Virus record (IMG/VR): IMGVR_UViG_3300032770_000017
Location: 1-64,000 of that record
From: a virus
DNA: 64,000 nt
Direction: 5' to 3' (one strand)
This document shows positions 21,519 through 30,893 of this stretch, piece by piece (the first letter of the stretch is position 1; each line of letters starts with the position of its first letter). The translations under genes were made by a program, and so were the position numbers. The notes under the pieces were generated by a model. It saw only the letters and a program-made list of their open reading frames with translations, did not search any database and was not told the origin of the DNA.

Positions 21519-23783
21519 GTGGACGCACTGCACATCAACCGATTCGCTGCGTTCGCCGCCGATGGCTCGATGACCAGCCTGGTGGCCGAGGGGCTGCCCG
21601 AATGGCCCACCGACGGCGCCCTCGGAGCGATCGCCGATGCCGACCTGTACGCGATGGAGCAGGCGTACCTCGCCGAGTTCGCCGCCATCGAAGCCGACCC
21701 GTCCCGCCCGGTGGGCGACGCCGTGGCCCTCGCCGAGCACGTTCGTGCCCTGCGCGACGAGGCCGAGCGCCGTATGGCCGCCGAGCCCGTCCCTGAGCCC
21801 ACGGCCGAGGAACTGGCCGCCCAGGCCGCAGCCGATGAGGCCGCGGCCGCGCTCGCCGCCGAGCGGGAGGCCCAACTGGCCGCCCTGCGCGCCGAGATCA
21901 CCCCCGAGCCCGGTGCGGGCGAGACCATCCCCGAGGGCACGGCGTTCAGCCGCGAAGACCTCGTGGCCGCCGTCACCGCCGGTGCCGAAGCCGCGGCACG
22001 GGCCATCGTGCCCGCCGTCACCGCTGCCATCGCCCAGGCTGCCCCGGTCACCGAGCCGGCCCCTGGCGTCACGATCACCCGCATGCGGGCCCGTGACCTC
22101 GGTGGCTATCGCCCCGACCACCTCGCCCCGGCGCCAGCCAACGGCGCCGAGCGCAGCCGGTTCACAGCCAAGGTCGTCTCAGCCACCGACTCGTCCGCGG
22201 TCGGCCTCGGCGGCGAGATCCAGACCATGGACCAGCTCGTGGACATCTTCACCGAGAAGGCTCTCGCCATCGGGCGGGCATCCGGTGTGGACAACGAGCA
22301 GGTCAAGTTGGCCTCGATCAAGCTCGACCGGGTGCCGCCGGAGATGGACCTGCGCGGTATCACCGACGGCCGGGAACTGCGCCGCAAGGTGCTGTCGGTC
22401 ATCGGCCCCGAGGCCGTTGGCGTCAACCCGTGGACCGGCCGTGAGGCCCCCATCGGGCGCGGCGGTGTCGTGCACGTCGGAGAGGGCCTGGTCGCATCCG
22501 GCGGGTTGGCCGCACCGGTCGAGCCGTACTACAACCAGCTCGTCATCGCCCAGGGCGCACGCCCTGTGCAGGCGGCGTTGCCGACCTTCGTGGCCGAACG
22601 AGGCGGGATCAAGCTCACGCTGCCTCCCTCCATCGGCACGATCGCGGCGGCCACCACGCCCGGGCAGTACACCGACGGTGTGACCAACACCGATACCTCG
22701 CTGGTGTCAGCCACGGCCACCTTCACCGCCGCCGATGCCGGCTCGTACATCTCCGGCTCGCCGACGATCTTCGCCGAGGGCACGATCATCGCCAGCGTCA
22801 CCAACTCGACGACGGTGGTCCTGTCGGCGGCCACGCTCACGACCACCACGGGCGTGACCTTCGTGATCCAGCGGCGCAACCCTTACAACCTCGGGCCTGC
22901 CGTTGGTGTCGTCACCGCCGCCCAGGACGCCGCAGGGCCGCCGAACGTGATCAAGTACACCTACGACGTGCCCGTCGGCACGCAGAACGAGTACGACGTC
23001 TATTCGGTCTACACGTCGCTGCAGTTCGGCAACCTGACCGGGCGCACCTTCCCCGAGCAGGTGGAGGCCAACATCCGCGTCGCCGACGCGCTGGCCGCCC
23101 GGACCGCGGACACGCAGATGCTGAACCTCATCAGCCTCTACTCGACGCTGTTCACCGGGGCCAAGACGTTCGGCACGGCACGCCAACTGCTCGCCCAGTT
23201 GGGCCACATGGGAGCGGTGTACCGCAACTCCGAGCGTATGGACCCGAGCGCCGTGCTGCGGGTGCTGCTGCCGGCGTGGGCGATCAACGCCATGCGGGGC
23301 GACTACATCGCCTCGTTCATCGGTGGCGGCGACGCCTGGGGCCTCTCCGACGACGAGATCGCCGGGTGGCTGGCCGACAACCACTTCATGCTCAGCCTCT
23401 ACCAGGACGGCCCGACGGACATCTCGCAGCTCTTCGTCACCACCGGCTTCTCGGGGGCGACGGGCAACGGGACCACGCTCGGGACGCCGATCGCCATCCC
23501 CGACTACCCGGGCACTGGCGCGACCACCTCGTTCCGCACGCAGGTGATCTCGTTCATGTGGGCCGAGGGGACGTGGCTCGGGCTGACCACCGGGGAACTG
23601 AATTTGGGCCTAGTTCGGGATAGCATACTCAATTCACAGAACCGATACCGTCAATTCTCTGAAGTGTGGGAGACTCCCGCTTTCGTGGGAACTCGCACGC
23701 TGCGGGGAGAGCACACGGTTGCGGCAGACGGCAGCTACGGCGCCGCCGTGTCGGTCACTCTTGGGGCCGGCAACGGGCTCTAG
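21519..23783 (+). CDS. Major capsid protein with N-terminal scaffold-like region and inserted beta module
   Basis: 754 residues from the GTG at 21519 (GGAGG 7 nt upstream). Residues about 1-190 are Ala/Glu-rich and helical, like a fused delta/scaffold domain normally removed by the prohead protease. The remainder has an HK97-type organisation (EPYYNQLVIAQGARPVQAAL, SLQFGNLTGRTFPEQVEANI, MLNLISLYSTLFTGAKTFGT, PSAVLRVLLPAWAINAMRGD). A module of about 68 residues (nt 22671-22872) interrupts it and resembles inserts in three other virion proteins. Codons in nt 23600-23700 (ATA, CTA, TCA, CGA) are unlike the rest of the gene and lie next to a LAGLIDADG gene. Confidence 0.82.
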   Translation: MDALHINRFAAFAADGSMTSLVAEGLPEWPTDGALGAIADADLYAMEQAYLAEFAAIEADPSRPVGDAVALAEHVRALRDEAERRMAAEPVPEPTAEELAAQAAADEAAAALAAEREAQLAALRAEITPEPGAGETIPEGTAFSREDLVAAVTAGAEAAARAIVPAVTAAIAQAAPVTEPAPGVTITRMRARDLGGYRPDHLAPAPANGAERSRFTAKVVSATDSSAVGLGGEIQTMDQLVDIFTEKALAIGRASGVDNEQVKLASIKLDRVPPEMDLRGITDGRELRRKVLSVIGPEAVGVNPWTGREAPIGRGGVVHVGEGLVASGGLAAPVEPYYNQLVIAQGARPVQAALPTFVAERGGIKLTLPPSIGTIAAATTPGQYTDGVTNTDTSLVSATATFTAADAGSYISGSPTIFAEGTIIASVTNSTTVVLSAATLTTTTGVTFVIQRRNPYNLGPAVGVVTAAQDAAGPPNVIKYTYDVPVGTQNEYDVYSVYTSLQFGNLTGRTFPEQVEANIRVADALAARTADTQMLNLISLYSTLFTGAKTFGTARQLLAQLGHMGAVYRNSERMDPSAVLRVLLPAWAINAMRGDYIASFIGGGDAWGLSDDEIAGWLADNHFMLSLYQDGPTDISQLFVTTGFSGATGNGTTLGTPIAIPDYPGTGATTSFRTQVISFMWAEGTWLGLTTGELNLGLVRDSILNSQNRYRQFSEVWETPAFVGTRTLRGEHTVAADGSYGAAVSVTLGAGNGL
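22671..22872 (+). repeat. Recurrent beta module, copy 1 (in major capsid protein)
   Basis: Encodes TDGV...SATATFTAADAGSYIS, IASVTNSTTVVLSAATL, GVTFVIQ. This pattern, (V)TDGV-x-SATAxFTxxDxG-x-IASVTNSTTV-x-S-x-GVTxxI, recurs in the proteins at 24715, 26110 and 60272. Confidence 0.75.
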
Positions 23784-24628
23784 GAGTCGTCGCCTTGTCC
23801 CTTTCGCCTCGCTCGGCTCTCTGCGGCCTGCACCCGTCGGTACTCGCGCGCCTCATCGGGCGTCAGGTCACGGCTGCGTTTGCCGAAGAGGCGAAAGGCC
23901 AGCGTTCCTCGGTAGTACTCCTCGGTGGTCTCCCGGCCATCGAGGAGTCGCTGCCGGTCGCGCTGGGCTTGGGACTTGGCTCGGTCGAAGGTTCTTCTTT
24001 CCTCCGGCGTGAGGTCACGAAGCCGCTTGCCGAACATCTGCCAGGCGGGCGTCTCGTGCACCCATCGGGAACTGGAGCCCTGAACGCGCGGGCCATGTTG
24101 GAGGAATGCAGTGAGCAGTTCGTGCGCCCGTTCCTTGCGCCGGGCGCCAAGCCATGCCCAGAAAAGGCAGACGATGTGCTGGAACTCTTCGTGACTGCCG
24201 ACCTGCCAGATCAGGATCGGTTTGCGGCCACCGGGCCGTTCCTTCGGTCCAGTGATGCTGCCGACCTGCACGATGGCAGCGAAGCGCTCGACTACGTCGT
24301 AGTCGGTCATCGCCAGTGTCGCCGTTGGCCCACCGCGGCCAGGGCTCCTAGAGAAACATCCCTCTCCCTCGAAGAGCGCGGCCGCCCAAGCGATTTCGGC
24401 CGCGCTCGGCATCACGAAAGATGCTCGGATCTTTCGCACTGGGACCGGCTCCGGTTTGCGCCCGCGTTGCTTGACCACCAGGGGATCACCCCATCGGTGG
24501 TAGCGACGGGCATGCTTCCCGCAGAGCGGCTCGCCTTCGGCGCCGGTGCCGTTGGCTGCTCGTCCACAGACGACGCCATCCTCAATGACGGCGCAGGCCT
24601 TGCCGAGAACCTCGTTACGCTGACTCAT
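23780..24628 (-). CDS. LAGLIDADG-type homing endonuclease with zinc-module N-terminus
   Basis: 282 residues, minus strand, start at ATG 24628 (GGAGGT about 7 nt upstream). The N-terminus (CAVIEDGVVCGRA...LCGKHARRYHRWGDPLV) is the same C...C...LCxxHxxRwxxxGDPL module seen in the HNH proteins. It is followed by one LAGLIDADG-like motif, EIAWAAALFEGEGCFSRS, and TLAMTDYDVVERFAAIVQVG. One motif implies a homodimer. The C-terminal half is charged, with two similar segments (FGKRLRDLTPEERRTF and FGKRSRDLTPDEAREY) that may be DNA-contacting repeats. It lies in the gap between the capsid and the next virion gene, and its stop overlaps the capsid stop tail to tail. Confidence 0.8.
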   Translation of the reverse strand: MSQRNEVLGKACAVIEDGVVCGRAANGTGAEGEPLCGKHARRYHRWGDPLVVKQRGRKPEPVPVRKIRASFVMPSAAEIAWAAALFEGEGCFSRSPGRGGPTATLAMTDYDVVERFAAIVQVGSITGPKERPGGRKPILIWQVGSHEEFQHIVCLFWAWLGARRKERAHELLTAFLQHGPRVQGSSSRWVHETPAWQMFGKRLRDLTPEERRTFDRAKSQAQRDRQRLLDGRETTEEYYRGTLAFRLFGKRSRDLTPDEAREYRRVQAAESRARRKGQGDDS

Positions 24629-24655
24629 GTCGGACCTCCTCACAGGTTCGGCCGG

Positions 24656-24698
24656 GGCCGGGGGTGCGCAAACACCGCCCGGCCCTCCCATTATAGCA
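24656..24698 (-). promoter_or_regulatory. Extended -10 promoter and leader hairpin of LAGLIDADG gene
   Basis: On the minus strand TG-C-TATAAT spans 24698 to 24690, followed by an inverted repeat GGCCGGG / CCCGGCC (24678-24684 and 24656-24662), then GGAGGT and the ATG at 24628. The -10 is the bacterial consensus, unlike the TAGGAT type used by the phage's own genes. Confidence 0.65.
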
Positions 24699-24714
24699 AG
24701 TGTAGGAGACGGCC

Positions 24715-26097
24715 ATGAGCGGGCCGACCATGTCGAGCGTCGTTGGGGTCGATTACACCCTGGACCCGGGACCGCCGCTCAAACTGCCGCCCCTCTCGTT
24801 GCTGTCGTTGGCATCGCCGTTGGTGGACATCGACGACCTGATTGGGCAGCAGCAGCAGGCGGCCGAGATGGTCCTGTCGGCACAAAGCGACCTGAGCGCC
24901 CTCGAAGCGCCCATGGATGCCGACGAGTCGATCGACACGCTGGAGCGCCAGCAGGCCACAGAGGCCGCGCAGAACCGCGTCCAGGAGGGCGAGGCGTGGC
25001 TGTCGGCGGTCAACAAGCGCCTGGCCGAGGTGCAGCGCTGGGAGCACGGGTTCCAGTACCTGCCCGAGTTATCCCAGTCGGCTGGCATGTCGATCTTCGC
25101 CCCCGACGGCGACCCGGCCATCACCAACCCCACCGTCGGCGCGATCAAGACGGTCGGGCCCAATCAGACGGCGTTCGCGTGGTACGACCCCTTCCAGGTG
25201 GTCGCCCTTGATTCGCGGTCGCTGTTCGGCTGGCCCAACACCGACTTCGCCTCACGGTCGCGCCGTGCCCTGCGGGCGCTGCAGAACCACGAGTCGTGGG
25301 ACGTGGAGCAGGAGTTCTGGAGCGGGAGCAGCATCCCGACGAACTACCACCTCTCCGCATCGCCCAGCACGCCGACCACATCACCGCACCGCACGGTCAC
25401 GGGTTGGCCCAACCCCACCGCCGCGTCAGGGACCACGCTTGGGACCGCGGTCGGGCTCGGTGCGTCGTTGGCCGCGCTTGACCAGTCAATCGCAGACGCA
25501 GACGCGGGCACCGGTGTCATCCACGCCACGCCGTACCTCGTGCAGCGCTGGGCGTCGGTGTACTCGTACCTGCGGGACTCCGACGGCCACGTCTACACGG
25601 TCAACCACAACCTGATCCTGGCGGGCTACGGCTACCCGGGCACCGGTCCCGACGTGGCCTCGCGCACGGTCACAGACGGTGTGCTGGCGTCGACCACCAC
25701 CGTCACGAGCGCCACCGCCAACTTCACGAACTTCGACATCGGCTCATCCATCTCCGCTGCCGACGGAAAGATCCCGGCTGGCGCCTACATCGTGAGCGTC
25801 ACCAACTCCACAACCGTGATCATCTCGGCCGCGGCCACGGCATCGGAGTCCGGGGTCACGATCACCATCGGCGCGTCGCAGGCCCACATCGGCGGCAACC
25901 GCTACCAGTGGGCCTACGCGACCGACTGGCTCTACACCTGCGCAGGCGCGGCCCAGATCTACCCGTGGGACTTCCGCCAGGGCTCACCCGACGTGCCACT
26001 CGACAACCTCGCCGAGATCCGCGTGGAGCGGAGCTGGGCCGTGCTTACGAACCAGTTGCTCAGAGCCGCCGTCCTCGTCGACACCGGCACGGCATAG
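24715..26097 (+). CDS. Capsid-associated structural protein with beta module
   Basis: 460 residues, ATG at 24715 with GGAGA upstream. An N-terminal coiled coil (about 40-115) precedes a globular part with DPFQVVALDSRSLFGWPNTD, LQNHESWDVEQEFWSGSSIP, GVIHATPYLVQRWA and YQWAYATDWLYTCAGAAQIY. These motifs recall a family of actinophage virion proteins encoded just after the capsid. A second capsid subunit or vertex protein is possible. One copy of the recurrent module is inserted (nt 25665-25875). Exact role is unassigned. Confidence 0.6.
   Translation: MSGPTMSSVVGVDYTLDPGPPLKLPPLSLLSLASPLVDIDDLIGQQQQAAEMVLSAQSDLSALEAPMDADESIDTLERQQATEAAQNRVQEGEAWLSAVNKRLAEVQRWEHGFQYLPELSQSAGMSIFAPDGDPAITNPTVGAIKTVGPNQTAFAWYDPFQVVALDSRSLFGWPNTDFASRSRRALRALQNHESWDVEQEFWSGSSIPTNYHLSASPSTPTTSPHRTVTGWPNPTAASGTTLGTAVGLGASLAALDQSIADADAGTGVIHATPYLVQRWASVYSYLRDSDGHVYTVNHNLILAGYGYPGTGPDVASRTVTDGVLASTTTVTSATANFTNFDIGSSISAADGKIPAGAYIVSVTNSTTVIISAAATASESGVTITIGASQAHIGGNRYQWAYATDWLYTCAGAAQIYPWDFRQGSPDVPLDNLAEIRVERSWAVLTNQLLRAAVLVDTGTA
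25665..25875 (+). repeat. Recurrent beta module, copy 2
   Basis: Encodes TVTDGVLAS...SATANFTNFDIGSSIS, IPAGAYIVSVTNSTTVIISA, GVTITIGA. It is close in pattern to the capsid copy, including the VTNSTTV core. Confidence 0.75.
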
Positions 26098-26109
26098 AAA
26101 GGAACGGCC

Positions 26110-27057
26110 ATGGCCAACGCTGGCGCAATCCCGATCCAAGGGTGCGCGATCGCCATCACGCAACTGCAGGCCAATGGCACCCCCGTCATCGGCTCGACGA
26201 GCTACGTGCAGGACGACAAGCCGTTCCTGAAGTTCACCGCCAAGCCGGTGATGGAGGAAGGCGTCGAGATCACGCCCAAGAGCGCATGCGGCGTGCCGAT
26301 CATCTCCTACAAGGACTTCAACTACTACAAGCGCTGGGATGTCACGCTCGACCTCGCCGACTTCGACCTGGACAAGATGTCCATTCTCGGCAACGGCACG
26401 CTGCTCACCGCCGGCTCGTCGTCGGGGCGCACCTTCACTGATGGCGTGGTCGTTACCAACTCGACGACCATCACGTCGGCCTCGTCGGCGTCCTTCGTGT
26501 CCACCGACGTGGGCCGCACGATCACCGGTGCCGATGTGCCAGCGAACACCTACATCACAGAGATCCTCGGCACGACTGGCGCGGTGATGAGCGCGGCGGC
26601 GACCGGTTCGACCGGTCCGGGGTCCTACACACTCGGCACGCTCGCTGCCCGCTCGATCGGCTACCAGTGGCCGCAGCTCATCTGCACGCCCAACACCAAC
26701 GGCGTCTCAATCGAAATCTGGATGAAGGCGATCGTGCGCTGCACCGGCTACCAGGGCACCACGCCCTACCCGAGCGCCGGTGGCACCCCGACCGGCCTCC
26801 CGTCCTCGGCATGGATCCGCTTCGGCGCCTTCCGGTGCTTCATGTACCACGCCGATATCGACATCGAGGACAAGGAATTCACCAACATGTTCACGGGGTG
26901 GGCGATCGAGAACCCGCTCTTCGGCACCGGACCGCGCAACGACTGGACGACCTCGGGCGTCTCGGGCGGCACGGCCGTGGACACCACCAAGGTCTTCGAC
27001 GCGATGTTCGATTTCCAACTCCCGTCCCCGCTCCAGGCCGGGTTCCAGGTCCCGTAG
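26110..27057 (+). CDS. Virion structural protein with beta module
   Basis: 315 residues; ribosome site AAAGGA about 6 nt before the ATG. The protein is beta-rich and mostly soluble (QDDKPFLKFTAKPVMEEGVE, CGVPIISYKDFNYYKRWDV, GAFRCFMYHADIDIEDKEFT). One copy of the recurrent module interrupts it (nt 26430-26646). Position between capsid proteins and collagen-like decoration proteins suggests a capsid accessory or decoration protein; a tail-tube role is less likely here. Family not recognised. Confidence 0.55.
   Translation: MANAGAIPIQGCAIAITQLQANGTPVIGSTSYVQDDKPFLKFTAKPVMEEGVEITPKSACGVPIISYKDFNYYKRWDVTLDLADFDLDKMSILGNGTLLTAGSSSGRTFTDGVVVTNSTTITSASSASFVSTDVGRTITGADVPANTYITEILGTTGAVMSAAATGSTGPGSYTLGTLAARSIGYQWPQLICTPNTNGVSIEIWMKAIVRCTGYQGTTPYPSAGGTPTGLPSSAWIRFGAFRCFMYHADIDIEDKEFTNMFTGWAIENPLFGTGPRNDWTTSGVSGGTAVDTTKVFDAMFDFQLPSPLQAGFQVP
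26430..26646 (+). repeat. Recurrent beta module, copy 3 (more diverged)
   Basis: Encodes RTFTDGVVVTNSTTITSASS, DVGRTITGADVPANTYITEI, SAAATGSTGPGSYTLG. Same order of TDGV, DVG, (I/V)PA-x-T-x-I and a closing Ser/Ala/Gly strand, with the VTNSTTV core replaced. Confidence 0.65.
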
Positions 27058-27066
27058 GAGGATCCC

Positions 27067-27549
<483 letters not shown>

Positions 27550-27562
27550 CCCTTCAGCGGCG

Positions 27563-27568
27563 TAGCCT
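27563..27568 (+). promoter_or_regulatory. Probable -10 box (TAGCCT) of leaderless gene
   Basis: TAGCCT fits TAnnnT and lies exactly 6 nt before the GTG at 27575. No clear -35. Confidence 0.4.
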
Positions 27569-27574
27569 GAGGCT

Positions 27575-28240
27575 GTGCGCCTTGTCTACGTCTCCCTCGT
27601 CGCTGACGCCGAGCGGTACGCGTCGGTGGCGGGGGCGCACATCCCCGAGCACGCCACCGCCGTCACGGTTGAAGGCGCGGCCTCTGCGGCGAGCGGGCTG
27701 AACCCGGTCCTCGAACGCTACGCGGCCGACCCATCGGTGGACGGCCTGGTGGTGCTGCACGAGGACGTGATCATCCGTGATCCCGAGTTCGAGCCGATGA
27801 TCGGAGCGCACCTGCGCGAGCAACGGGTGGGCCTGATCGGCGTGATCGGCGCCGTGCGGCCACCCGGGCTCAACTGGTGGGACGCCGCGGTCAAGCGGGG
27901 CGCGGTAGACGAGACACGAGGACGCATTGACTTCGGCTGGGGCGACGCCGATGTGGACGTGTGCGACGGGCTGCTCCACGTCATCGGCCGTCGAGCCCTT
28001 GACGCCGGCATCCGTTACGACGAGTGCTACGACGCCTTCCACGGCTACGACTTGGACCTGTGCCTGCAGGTGAGGGCGGCCGGGCTGCGGGTGGTCGTGG
28101 CGCCAGTGTGGGTGGACCACCGCACCCGTGGCGGCTATGGCGACGTGGACGCCTATCTGCGCGCCGATGCCCGGTTCCGCGCCAAGTGGTCAGGAACGGT
28201 GCGCGGCGACGCCGATGTTGGCGAGCAGGTGCGGCGGTAG
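27575..28240 (+). CDS. Glycosyltransferase family 2-like protein (StrF-type)
   Basis: 221 residues. GT-A-type features: GLVVLHEDVIIRDPEFEPMI with an acidic metal/nucleotide-sugar motif (HEDV), then ERxxD-like FHGYDLDLCLQVRAAGLRVVV. The layout fits the Glyco_tranf_2_5 (StrF) group, which uses nucleotide sugars. Substrate unknown. First gene of the glycosylation cassette and adjacent to the collagen-like proteins. Its 3' end overlaps the opposite-strand methyltransferase by 51 nt. Confidence 0.65.
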   Translation: MRLVYVSLVADAERYASVAGAHIPEHATAVTVEGAASAASGLNPVLERYAADPSVDGLVVLHEDVIIRDPEFEPMIGAHLREQRVGLIGVIGAVRPPGLNWWDAAVKRGAVDETRGRIDFGWGDADVDVCDGLLHVIGRRALDAGIRYDECYDAFHGYDLDLCLQVRAAGLRVVVAPVWVDHRTRGGYGDVDAYLRADARFRAKWSGTVRGDADVGEQVRR

Positions 28241-28906
28241 CTCCTCGGAGATGGCGCTCAACGCGTCGATCAGCCGCGGGTCCCATTCGAGCATCATCGA
28301 ATTCGGCACGACCTTGAGGAAGTAGCCGAAGCATCGCCCAAGCCGGAACCCCGCGGTCCATAGATCGGCATGTAGCTCGTCGCGCGTGTAGACCCGCCGA
28401 TGGCCTACGAGCCTGTCCCGGTCCGAGAGTGTGTCGAGACGTGGCTGCAAGCCCATCCTCACCGCCAGGCGCCGGTGCAGTGATTCGGCGTTGGGGACAA
28501 CGACCACGATGGTCCCGTATGGCTTCAGCCACGAACGCACGGCCTGCAGCATCGTGATCGGGTGCTCGACGTGCTCCAGCACATGCAGGCAGAGCACGCC
28601 GTCATAGGGCTCGGCCGGGGTGAAGTCCTCGAACAGGGAGTGGTGCACGACGAGCCCGGGATGGCGCTCGGCCGCCTCAGCGCACAGCGCCTCCGACCCT
28701 TCGACCACCTCCACGCTGAGGCCTCGCTCGATCAACGCGGCAGTGACCGCTCCGGTGCCGTAGCCCATCTCCAGCACCCGCTCTGCTGGCCTGAGGGCGT
28801 CGAGCACCGTGGGCAGGCTGGCGAGCTGCATGGACTCCTCAATAGCGATGTCCGGCACTGACGTGTTGAGGTAGTACCCACGGGCGAAGTCGTCGAGATC
28901 GGTCAT
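28190..28906 (-). CDS. SAM-dependent methyltransferase (class I) 1
   Basis: 238 residues, start at ATG 28906 inside an ATGA overlap with the upstream gene. SAM-binding motif I is VLEMGYGTGAVTAALIERG, an acidic end of strand 2 is in VEVVEGSEA, and motif IV is YDGVLCLHVLEHVEHP. This is the pattern of small-molecule methyltransferases in sugar and natural-product clusters. Likely O- or N-methylation of the cassette sugar. Distal gene of a five-gene minus-strand operon. Confidence 0.75.
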   Translation of the reverse strand: MTDLDDFARGYYLNTSVPDIAIEESMQLASLPTVLDALRPAERVLEMGYGTGAVTAALIERGLSVEVVEGSEALCAEAAERHPGLVVHHSLFEDFTPAEPYDGVLCLHVLEHVEHPITMLQAVRSWLKPYGTIVVVVPNAESLHRRLAVRMGLQPRLDTLSDRDRLVGHRRVYTRDELHADLWTAGFRLGRCFGYFLKVVPNSMMLEWDPRLIDALSAISEELPPHLLANIGVAAHRS

Positions 28907-30207
28907 ACCTGCTCCGCTGCCCACAGGCCCTGGGCGACCTGCTCGTTGAGGCTGTCGGCGCCGAACGCCATGGCCCCGCCGATCACGGTCACATCCTCCA
29001 GGATCGGCATGGCTTCGGTGCGGGCGGCGGCGAAGCGGCAGCGGTTGCCGGCTGTGGGCGCGGCGAAACCGGGGGCGTGCATCTCGTGCACCGGCCCCAG
29101 GCAGGCCCGCTCGCGCACGATGCCCAGTCGCTCCAGATCGGCCTGGGCGTGGGCCAGCCGTGCGCCTTCGATGCTGATCAGCCGTTCGTCCTCGTGGGCG
29201 CCTCCGTCGTTGACCCGGAAGGCGGTCACGGAAGGATCGGGCACCATCACGGTTGAGGGCAGCGAGAGGATGTCGCGCTCGGCCACCGACACCCAACAGA
29301 CCGTCAGCGGCACCCGCTCCAATCGCATGGGCGTGCCGGCAGCGGTGAACAGCGTCTCCGGGCCGAAGCCGATCACCGAGCCTTCTGGCAGGCGCACCTC
29401 TAGACGCCTCTGCCGGGCTTCCTCGAAGCGGAGAAATCCACGATCGAGCATGACGAGCGGTGGCGTCCTGATGACCTCTGCACGGCTCTGGAGCCGATCC
29501 AGCAGGCGCTTGACCACGCCATCGCCCTTGACGGTGTGGAACGGGCGCCGCGGTCGATAGGTGACGGCGTTGTTCGATGCCGCTTCCCAGACCGTCTCGC
29601 TGTGGAACAGCGGCATCCACAACTTGCGGCGCATGGTGGCAAGTACGCCCTCGGAACCCCAGCGATAGACCTTCAGACAGAACGGCTCTATGAGCAGCTC
29701 GTGGAACGTCGGACCATGCTGGCTAAGGGACGCCGCTGCCAGGGACCGACCCCAGAGATCGGCAAGGGTGCGGCCACTGTCGGCTTCTTTGGCGATGAGC
29801 CTGGCCTGCTCATCGGTGAGCGCCCCCCGCAGGCGGGTGAGGTCCACGGTGAGGTAGATGTCGGGCGCGCGCCGGCCGTTGACGAACATCTCCGGGCGTC
29901 CGGCTTCTACAAGGTCATCGCCGAGCAGGGAACGGTAGAAGGCCCGGACGTGGGCGATGTGGGGACGGTGACCGCTCATGCCCGGCACATAGGCCGAGAT
30001 GGGCGGTTCGTCGGGTGCCTCCTCGGGCCCGTAGGAGGTCTCCAACAGGCGCAGCCCGAACTGCAGGTCCCACGGCCCGAGGCGCATGGGCTCGAAGCCA
30101 CCGCCAATGCCACGCTCCGGCAGGTAGAGCGTGACGGGCTCGCCCCGTTCTGCGAGCGCGTCGGCTGCCACCAGGGCGGCCACGGTGTCACCGGCGACGA
30201 TGGTCAT
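28903..30207 (-). CDS. FAD-dependent oxidoreductase-like protein
   Basis: 434 residues. The N-terminus (TIVAGDTVAALVAADALAERG then VTLYLPE) is a beta-alpha-beta dinucleotide fold, but the usual GxGxxG is degenerate. GGGFEPMRLGPWDLQFG and RPFHTVKGDGVVKRLLDRL resemble the UDP-galactopyranose mutase / amine-oxidase superfamily. Its place in a sugar cassette suggests a sugar mutase or oxidoreductase. With the degenerate glycine motif, FAD binding is uncertain. ATGA overlaps on both sides. Confidence 0.5.
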   Translation of the reverse strand: MTIVAGDTVAALVAADALAERGEPVTLYLPERGIGGGFEPMRLGPWDLQFGLRLLETSYGPEEAPDEPPISAYVPGMSGHRPHIAHVRAFYRSLLGDDLVEAGRPEMFVNGRRAPDIYLTVDLTRLRGALTDEQARLIAKEADSGRTLADLWGRSLAAASLSQHGPTFHELLIEPFCLKVYRWGSEGVLATMRRKLWMPLFHSETVWEAASNNAVTYRPRRPFHTVKGDGVVKRLLDRLQSRAEVIRTPPLVMLDRGFLRFEEARQRRLEVRLPEGSVIGFGPETLFTAAGTPMRLERVPLTVCWVSVAERDILSLPSTVMVPDPSVTAFRVNDGGAHEDERLISIEGARLAHAQADLERLGIVRERACLGPVHEMHAPGFAAPTAGNRCRFAAARTEAMPILEDVTVIGGAMAFGADSLNEQVAQGLWAAEQV

Positions 30208-30893
30208 GCCCGGAAGGTCAGGTAGTTCACGGCGCAGTTGTCGGGGAAGCGGTGGGCGACCAGGCGGAAGCCTTCGAGCACTTCGACGGGCAGTCTGGCC
30301 ATCTCGTCGTTGGGCAACGGCTTGAACACGATGCCCTGGCGTCCGATGAGGCTGAACCCCGCATTCACGGCCAGCGCCTCCAGTTCAAAGGCGGTGTAGA
30401 GCCGGACCGTTCCCCATTGCCGACCGCGCTCGCTCACCTCAGAGCAGTCGCAGATCAGCCCGAGGTCCAAGGCGACGAGGCGATGCACCGATTCCGGGTT
30501 CTGCGAGGCGAGGTGCAGCATCCCGTCGTGGCGCAGCAGGTGATGGCAGTGGCGCAGGAACTGGCCGGGGTGCTCCAGTTCGTGGATCACGTTGGTCACC
30601 ACGACGTGGTCATACGGCACGCCGCTGCGGAAATGGGAGACGTTGTCCTGGACGAACGAGGCACTGATCAGGTGCCGCGCTCGGGCCCGGGCCAGGTAGG
30701 CCTCCGAGCGGTCGACGCCGACCACGGTGGCCCCGGCCGCGACGAACAGCGACGACATGAGCCCCGTGGCGCAGCCCATCTCCAGCACGCGGTCACGCGG
30801 CCCGAGGTGCTCAGCGATGGCCTCACCGGTGGCGATGGTGTAGAAGCGGTCGAAGTCGGTATCGGGGTCGTAGGAGTCCGAATAGTCCGTCAT
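30204..30893 (-). CDS. SAM-dependent methyltransferase (class I) 2
   Basis: 229 residues. Motif I VLEMGCATGLMSSLFVAAGA, motif II acidic in VVGVDRSEA, motif IV YDHVVVTNVIHELEHPGQ. It is only distantly like the other cassette methyltransferase, so the two probably modify different positions. ATGA overlaps with both neighbours indicate translational coupling. Confidence 0.75.
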   Translation of the reverse strand: MTDYSDSYDPDTDFDRFYTIATGEAIAEHLGPRDRVLEMGCATGLMSSLFVAAGATVVGVDRSEAYLARARARHLISASFVQDNVSHFRSGVPYDHVVVTNVIHELEHPGQFLRHCHHLLRHDGMLHLASQNPESVHRLVALDLGLICDCSEVSERGRQWGTVRLYTAFELEALAVNAGFSLIGRQGIVFKPLPNDEMARLPVEVLEGFRLVAHRFPDNCAVNYLTFRA

